Shown one piece after another: positions 6,710 to 9,341 of a DNA stretch of 9,341 nt. The translations under genes and the position numbers were made by a program. The number at the start of each line of letters is the position of its first letter. The first letter of the stretch is position 1. This DNA comes from Caldilineae bacterium (lineage in GTDB: Bacteria > Chloroflexota > Anaerolineae > J102). The notes under the pieces were generated by a model. The model worked only from the letters and a program-made list of their open reading frames with translations. It had not been told where the DNA came from and searched no databases. The stretch covers positions 2,508-11,848 of the forward strand of contig DUEQ01000530.1 of the NCBI GenBank assembly GCA_011192085.1, written 5' to 3'.

Positions 6710-7258
6710 ATGGGCCCCTTCGAATATCTCTGGCTCAGCATCTTCACCATTTTCGTCATGGTGGCGTTGGTGCGAAAATATCCCAACGAGCTGGGCACCA
6801 CCATCATCATCTTTGCCACCCTCTTTCTGATCACCTACCTGGCCGCGCCCAAGATGCCAGGGCTGATCAACAGCCTTTACGCACGGGTCTTCGACGCATC
6901 GGTGACCCAACGTCAGATGCAACACGCCCTGGCCTCCATCTTCTCTCTGGGCTTCATGGCCGCGGTCTTCGCCAGTTACGCCGGACAAACCCTCTCCTTT
7001 CCGGGCAAGCCCGCGCCCGGATGGAAGGGAAGCGTGTATAGTCTGCTGGTCGGCGTTATGAATGGTTATCTTATCTCGGGCACGCTTTGGTATTTTCAGG
7101 ATTATTATCAGTATCCCATCGCCGATTTCGGCCTTCTCTATCTGCCTCTCACTCCCACAGGCGAAACCATCGCGGCCTTCCTTCCGCCCTACGTGGTTCC
7201 CCCCGCGTTTTGGGGTTTTCTCGTCGCCGTCATGCTCCTCTTCCGCGTTCGCAAGTAG
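6710..7258 (+). CDS. CvpA-like multipass membrane protein of unknown function (182 aa), second of a tandem pair
   Basis: No named function is recognised. The 182-residue product begins at 6710, chosen because of the strong Shine-Dalgarno site and because a hydrophobic helix follows directly. The frame is open much further upstream, but that part overlaps the preceding gene and reads as low-complexity Arg/Pro-rich sequence. Likely membrane segments are 5-21, 31-46, 75-91, 108-127 and 161-178. Basic loops (VRKYPNE, GKPAPGWKG, and RVRK at the end) again put the N-terminus outside and the C-terminus inside. It shares R-x4-E-L-x2-T-x2-I (from R22) and G-x2-N-G-[FY]-L-[IL]-S (115-123) with the 238-residue neighbour at matching places, so the two are probably distant paralogs. 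The Tyr-rich stretch WYFQDYYQYP at 127-136 has no counterpart there. It starts 2 nt after its neighbour ends and lies 49 nt before murC, so it belongs to the cell wall operon. Confidence 0.85.
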   Translation: MGPFEYLWLSIFTIFVMVALVRKYPNELGTTIIIFATLFLITYLAAPKMPGLINSLYARVFDASVTQRQMQHALASIFSLGFMAAVFASYAGQTLSFPGKPAPGWKGSVYSLLVGVMNGYLISGTLWYFQDYYQYPIADFGLLYLPLTPTGETIAAFLPPYVVPPAFWGFLVAVMLLFRVRK

Positions 7259-7307
7259 TCGTCGACGGACCATCATCGCCTATCCGCTTCTCATTTCACA
7301 CGCTTTC

Positions 7308-8738
7308 ATGACCTGGCAAGCCCTCTTTCGACTCGAACCTCATGAACGTCGTGGCCGCCGCATCCATCTGGTGGGAATCGGCGGCACTGGCCTCGCGCCC
7401 ATCGCCCGGGTGTTGTTGCAGATGGGGTTTCGCGTCAGCGGCAGCGACCAGGCGATCAACGAACGCACGGAGGCGTTGAAGTTGCTGGGGGCCCGCATCT
7501 TCGCGGGGCATCGGGCCGAGCAGCTCCTGGACGATGCCCCGCCCCGCAAGCCCGATCTCCTCCTCATCTCCTCGGCCGTGCCCGAGGACAATCCCGAAGT
7601 GCAACAGGCCCGCGCCTGGGACATCCCCGTGGTCAAGCGCAAAGACATCCTGGGGCCGCTGACCGCGGACCGGGACGTCCTCGCGGTTGCGGGAACCCAT
7701 GGCAAAACGACGACCACGGCGCTCATCACCCACATCCTCGCCCGGGCGGGACATCGGCCCGGCTACATCATCGGCAGCGAGATCCCGGCGCTGGGGTTCA
7801 GCGATGCGGGGGAGGAGCCGCTGTTCATTATCGAGGCGGACGAGTATGATCACATGTTCCTGGGGTTGCGGCCCTGGCGGCTGATCATCACCAACCTGGA
7901 CTGGGACCATCCCGATCTCTTCCCCACCCGGGCCGCGTATGAGGACGCGTTTTCTCGGCTGCTGGCCCAAATGCGACCTGATGGCCGGGTTATCTACTGG
8001 CGGGATGATCCTGTCTTGCGCGCCTGGGAGCGTCGGGGCCGGTTGTCGAATGGCTTGAGCTATGGCAGTTTTCGGGGCGCATACGCCCGAGCTGAGAACG
8101 TCGAGATGACGCCCGCGGGCGTGCGCTATCTGTTCGTCACGCCCCAGGGCGCCTGGCCCGTGCAACTGAGCATCCAGGGCATGCACAACGTGCTGAACAG
8201 CATGGCCGCGCTGCTGGCCGCGGGCGAGGCGGGCCTGGCCTATGAGGACGCCATCCCCCATCTGGTCTGCTATCGGGGTGCGGCCCGCCGGTTCGAATTC
8301 AAGGGGGAGGTCGCGGGCGTCATGGTCATCGATGACTACGCCCATCACCCCACCGAGGTGCAGAGCACCCTCCAGGCCGCTCGCGCGGCCTATCCCGACC
8401 GCACGATCTGGGCCATCTACCAGCCTCACACGTACAGCCGCCCCCGCACCTTTCTCGATCTGTTCAATGGCGCGTTCAGCTCCGCCGACCATGTCATCGT
8501 CACCGACATCTACGCGGCCCGCGAACCTCGAGACGCGACTCTGACTCCTGAGCGGGTGGCCGCGGCCACCCGCCATGAACGGGCCCTGGCCATCCGCGAT
8601 CTGGACGCCATCGCGGATTTCCTGGCTCAGACGCTGCGCCCCAACAGTCTGGTCATCATCCTCAGCGCGGGTTCAGCCACCCGGCTCGGGCCCCTGCTGC
8701 TGGATCGCCTGGCCTCAAAAGCACGGGGCGCCATGTGA
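7308..8738 (+). CDS. murC: UDP-N-acetylmuramate--L-alanine ligase (MurC)
   Basis: This cytoplasmic ligase adds L-Ala to UDP-MurNAc, the first amino acid of the stem peptide. The product has 476 residues, normal for MurC. The N-terminal domain has HLVGIGGTGLAPIA followed by VSGSD. The ATPase domain has AGTHGKTTTT (P-loop at 129-135, Lys133), EADEYD at 176-181, and TNLDWDHPDLFPT. The C-terminal domain has GAARRFEF, the MurC signature DDYAHHPTEV from 342, YQPHTYSRPRTF, and DIYAAREPRD. These, and the cluster setting, separate it from the recycling ligase Mpl. The ATG at 7308 is the first start that gives a normal N-terminus. The frame is open further upstream, but only inside the preceding gene. 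No Shine-Dalgarno site is present, and the bases before ATG are a pyrimidine run (CTTTC). A hairpin directly after the stop may end or attenuate the transcript. Confidence 0.97.
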   Translation: MTWQALFRLEPHERRGRRIHLVGIGGTGLAPIARVLLQMGFRVSGSDQAINERTEALKLLGARIFAGHRAEQLLDDAPPRKPDLLLISSAVPEDNPEVQQARAWDIPVVKRKDILGPLTADRDVLAVAGTHGKTTTTALITHILARAGHRPGYIIGSEIPALGFSDAGEEPLFIIEADEYDHMFLGLRPWRLIITNLDWDHPDLFPTRAAYEDAFSRLLAQMRPDGRVIYWRDDPVLRAWERRGRLSNGLSYGSFRGAYARAENVEMTPAGVRYLFVTPQGAWPVQLSIQGMHNVLNSMAALLAAGEAGLAYEDAIPHLVCYRGAARRFEFKGEVAGVMVIDDYAHHPTEVQSTLQAARAAYPDRTIWAIYQPHTYSRPRTFLDLFNGAFSSADHVIVTDIYAAREPRDATLTPERVAAATRHERALAIRDLDAIADFLAQTLRPNSLVIILSAGSATRLGPLLLDRLASKARGAM

Positions 8739-8789
8739 AAGGACGATGGACGATAGATGATGGTCTTAGCGCCTCTCCATCGTCCTTTT
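8738..8789 (+). terminator. Hairpin terminator candidate between murC and murB
   Basis: AAAGGACGATGGA (8738-8750) is a perfect 13-base inverse of TCCATCGTCCTTT (8776-8788). The loop is 25 nt, and the 3' arm ends in TTTT (8786-8789). It starts at the last base of the murC stop. The stem is strong, but the loop is long and the T run short, so it may terminate only partly or may be a repeat element with hairpin form. Confidence 0.5.
8741..8761 (+). repeat. Three 7-bp tandem units in the terminator arm and loop
   Basis: GGACGAT, GGACGAT and AGATGAT follow each other without gaps. The first two are identical, and the third differs at two positions. The first unit lies in the 5' stem arm and the other two begin in the stem and run into the loop. 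ATCGTCC in the 3' arm could pair with either perfect copy, but only the first gives the full 13-bp stem. Confidence 0.6.
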
Positions 8790-8798
8790 ATGGGCATC

Positions 8799-8812
8799 GG
8801 CGGACTTCCGCC
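8799..8812 (+). other. Small GC hairpin in the murC-murB gap
   Basis: GGCGG (8799-8803) pairs with CCGCC (8808-8812) around an ACTT tetraloop. No T run follows, so it is not a terminator by itself. It may be chance in GC-rich DNA. Confidence 0.3.
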
Positions 8813-8817
8813 CGTGT

Positions 8818-8866
8818 CGACTGCCTACCGCTTACTGATTGCTGAACACCGAACACAGACTACTGA
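8818..8866 (+). repeat. Degenerate 7-bp tandem repeat, seven units, before murB
   Basis: Read in steps of seven from 8818, the units are CGACTGC, CTACCGC, TTACTGA, TTGCTGA, ACACCGA, ACACAGA and CTACTGA. Position 4 is C and position 6 is G in all seven. Position 3 is A in six, and position 7 is A or C. The array ends 12 nt before the murB ATG and replaces any visible Shine-Dalgarno site. It is not coding: an in-frame TGA for murB lies at 8864-8866. Heptanucleotide repeat tracts are known between genes in some bacteria, for example the STRR repeats of cyanobacteria. Confidence 0.6.
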
Positions 8867-8878
8867 ATAACCGCCCCC

Positions 8879-9341
8879 ATGTCCCTCATCTCTGCTCCCC
8901 CTGCCACCCTGCTCACCCGGCTCGATGCGCTGAGTCGCGGCGGGCTGCGGCGGAACGCGCCCCTTGCTCCCTACGCCAGCTTTCGCATCGGCGGTCCGGC
9001 GGATTACCTCGTCATCGTCCAGCGCGAAGCGGATATGATCGCGGCCCTGGATGCGCTGCATGAGGCGGACGTCGCTTATCTGCTGCTGGGTGGCGGCTCG
9101 AACATGCTCATCAGCGATTTGGGGGTGCGCGGGGTTGCGCTGCTGAATCAGTGCAAGGGCATGCGCTGGCCCGAGGCGGAAGGCGCAGGCCCGGTGGAGA
9201 TCACCGTGGAGGGAGGCGCGCCCCTGGCGGGCTTCGCCCGGGAGAGCATCAGGCGAGGGCTGGCAGGCCTGAGCTGGGCTGTGAGCATCCCTGGCACGGT
9301 GGGCGGCGCGGTGGTGGGCAATGCGGGCGCGCATGGCGGCG
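8879..9341 (+). CDS. murB: UDP-N-acetylenolpyruvoylglucosamine reductase (MurB), 3' end missing
   Basis: MurB is a cytoplasmic FAD enzyme that reduces UDP-GlcNAc-enolpyruvate to UDP-MurNAc with NADPH, just before MurC. The frame is open from the ATG at 8879 to the right edge, with 154 residues visible of an expected 300 or so. FAD-domain motifs are clear: [13 protein letters not shown] at 32-44, [15 protein letters not shown] at 68-82, and [19 protein letters not shown] at 136-154. The catalytic Ser and Glu of the C-terminal part lie beyond the window. The ATG is the only usable start, since TGA occurs in frame at 8864 and the first conserved motif begins about 30 residues in. No Shine-Dalgarno site is present (the bases before ATG are CCGCCCCC). 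A hairpin and heptad repeats separate it from murC, so it may have its own promoter, but I cannot point to a convincing one. Confidence 0.95.
   Translation, partial: MSLISAPPATLLTRLDALSRGGLRRNAPLAPYASFRIGGPADYLVIVQREADMIAALDALHEADVAYLLLGGGSNMLISDLGVRGVALLNQCKGMRWPEAEGAGPVEITVEGGAPLAGFARESIRRGLAGLSWAVSIPGTVGGAVVGNAGAHGG

Noticed and set aside
7062..7307. Upstream extension of murC
   Set aside because: It overlaps the preceding membrane-protein gene, and MurC proteins begin shortly before the GIGGTG motif.
7296..8576. Long minus-strand open frame of 426 codons opposite murC
   Set aside because: It lies wholly over the unambiguous murC gene. Its product is Gly/Arg/Asp-rich without a known motif, as expected of antisense frames in GC-rich genes.
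8839..8866. Promoter for murB (TTGCTG, 16 nt, TACTGA)
   Set aside because: The -10 match is poor, and both hexamers are simply units of the heptad repeat.
8818..8866. CRISPR array
   Set aside because: The units are 7 bp with no spacers and are degenerate. No cas gene is in the window.
8839..9063. 74-codon plus-strand frame near the right end
   Set aside because: It is out of frame with murB, begins in the heptad repeat and has no motif. The murB frame has three conserved FAD-domain motifs.

Overview
This window is the middle of a division and cell wall (dcw) cluster. All genes lie on the + strand, in the order murF (5' end missing), mraY, murD, ftsW, murG, two small membrane-protein genes, murC and murB (3' end missing). 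The DNA is GC-rich, and the third codon positions are dominated by C and G. Several sequence signatures point to a Chloroflexota-type bacterium (Anaerolineae or a relative): MurG has P-D-I where most bacteria have E-Q-N/Q-N-A in the acceptor loop, MurD has NDSIATAPER instead of NDSKATN, and two CvpA-like membrane proteins sit between murG and murC. This placement is an inference from remembered family patterns, not a database result.

Layout. Positions 1-2167 hold murF and mraY, separated by 3 nt. murD (2194-3660) follows after a 26-nt gap, and ftsW (3741-4922) after 80 nt with no visible structure. ftsW overlaps the start of murG (4849-5994) by 74 nt in another reading frame. murG ends in an ATGA overlap with a 238-residue membrane protein (5991-6707). 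Two nucleotides later a 182-residue membrane protein begins (6710-7258). murC (7308-8738) follows after 49 nt. A 140-nt gap then holds a 13-bp hairpin followed by four T residues, a small GC hairpin and two different runs of 7-bp repeats. murB starts at 8879 and runs off the right edge.

Pathway. MurB and MurC make UDP-MurNAc and add L-Ala. MurD adds D-Glu. MurF adds D-Ala-D-Ala to finish the UDP-MurNAc-pentapeptide. MraY moves phospho-MurNAc-pentapeptide to undecaprenyl phosphate (lipid I), and MurG adds GlcNAc (lipid II). FtsW is the SEDS glycan polymerase that uses lipid II at the septum. No recognisable lipid II flippase gene (murJ or amj) lies in the window.

The most interesting unexplained part is the pair of membrane proteins between murG and murC. 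They share spaced motifs and the same deduced five-helix topology, so they look like ancient tandem paralogs of the CvpA type. Other points of note are the ftsW/murG overprint, which gives FtsW an Arg/His-rich tail, the use of Gly-rich C-terminal tails to carry the only two clear Shine-Dalgarno sites, and the heptad repeats before murB.
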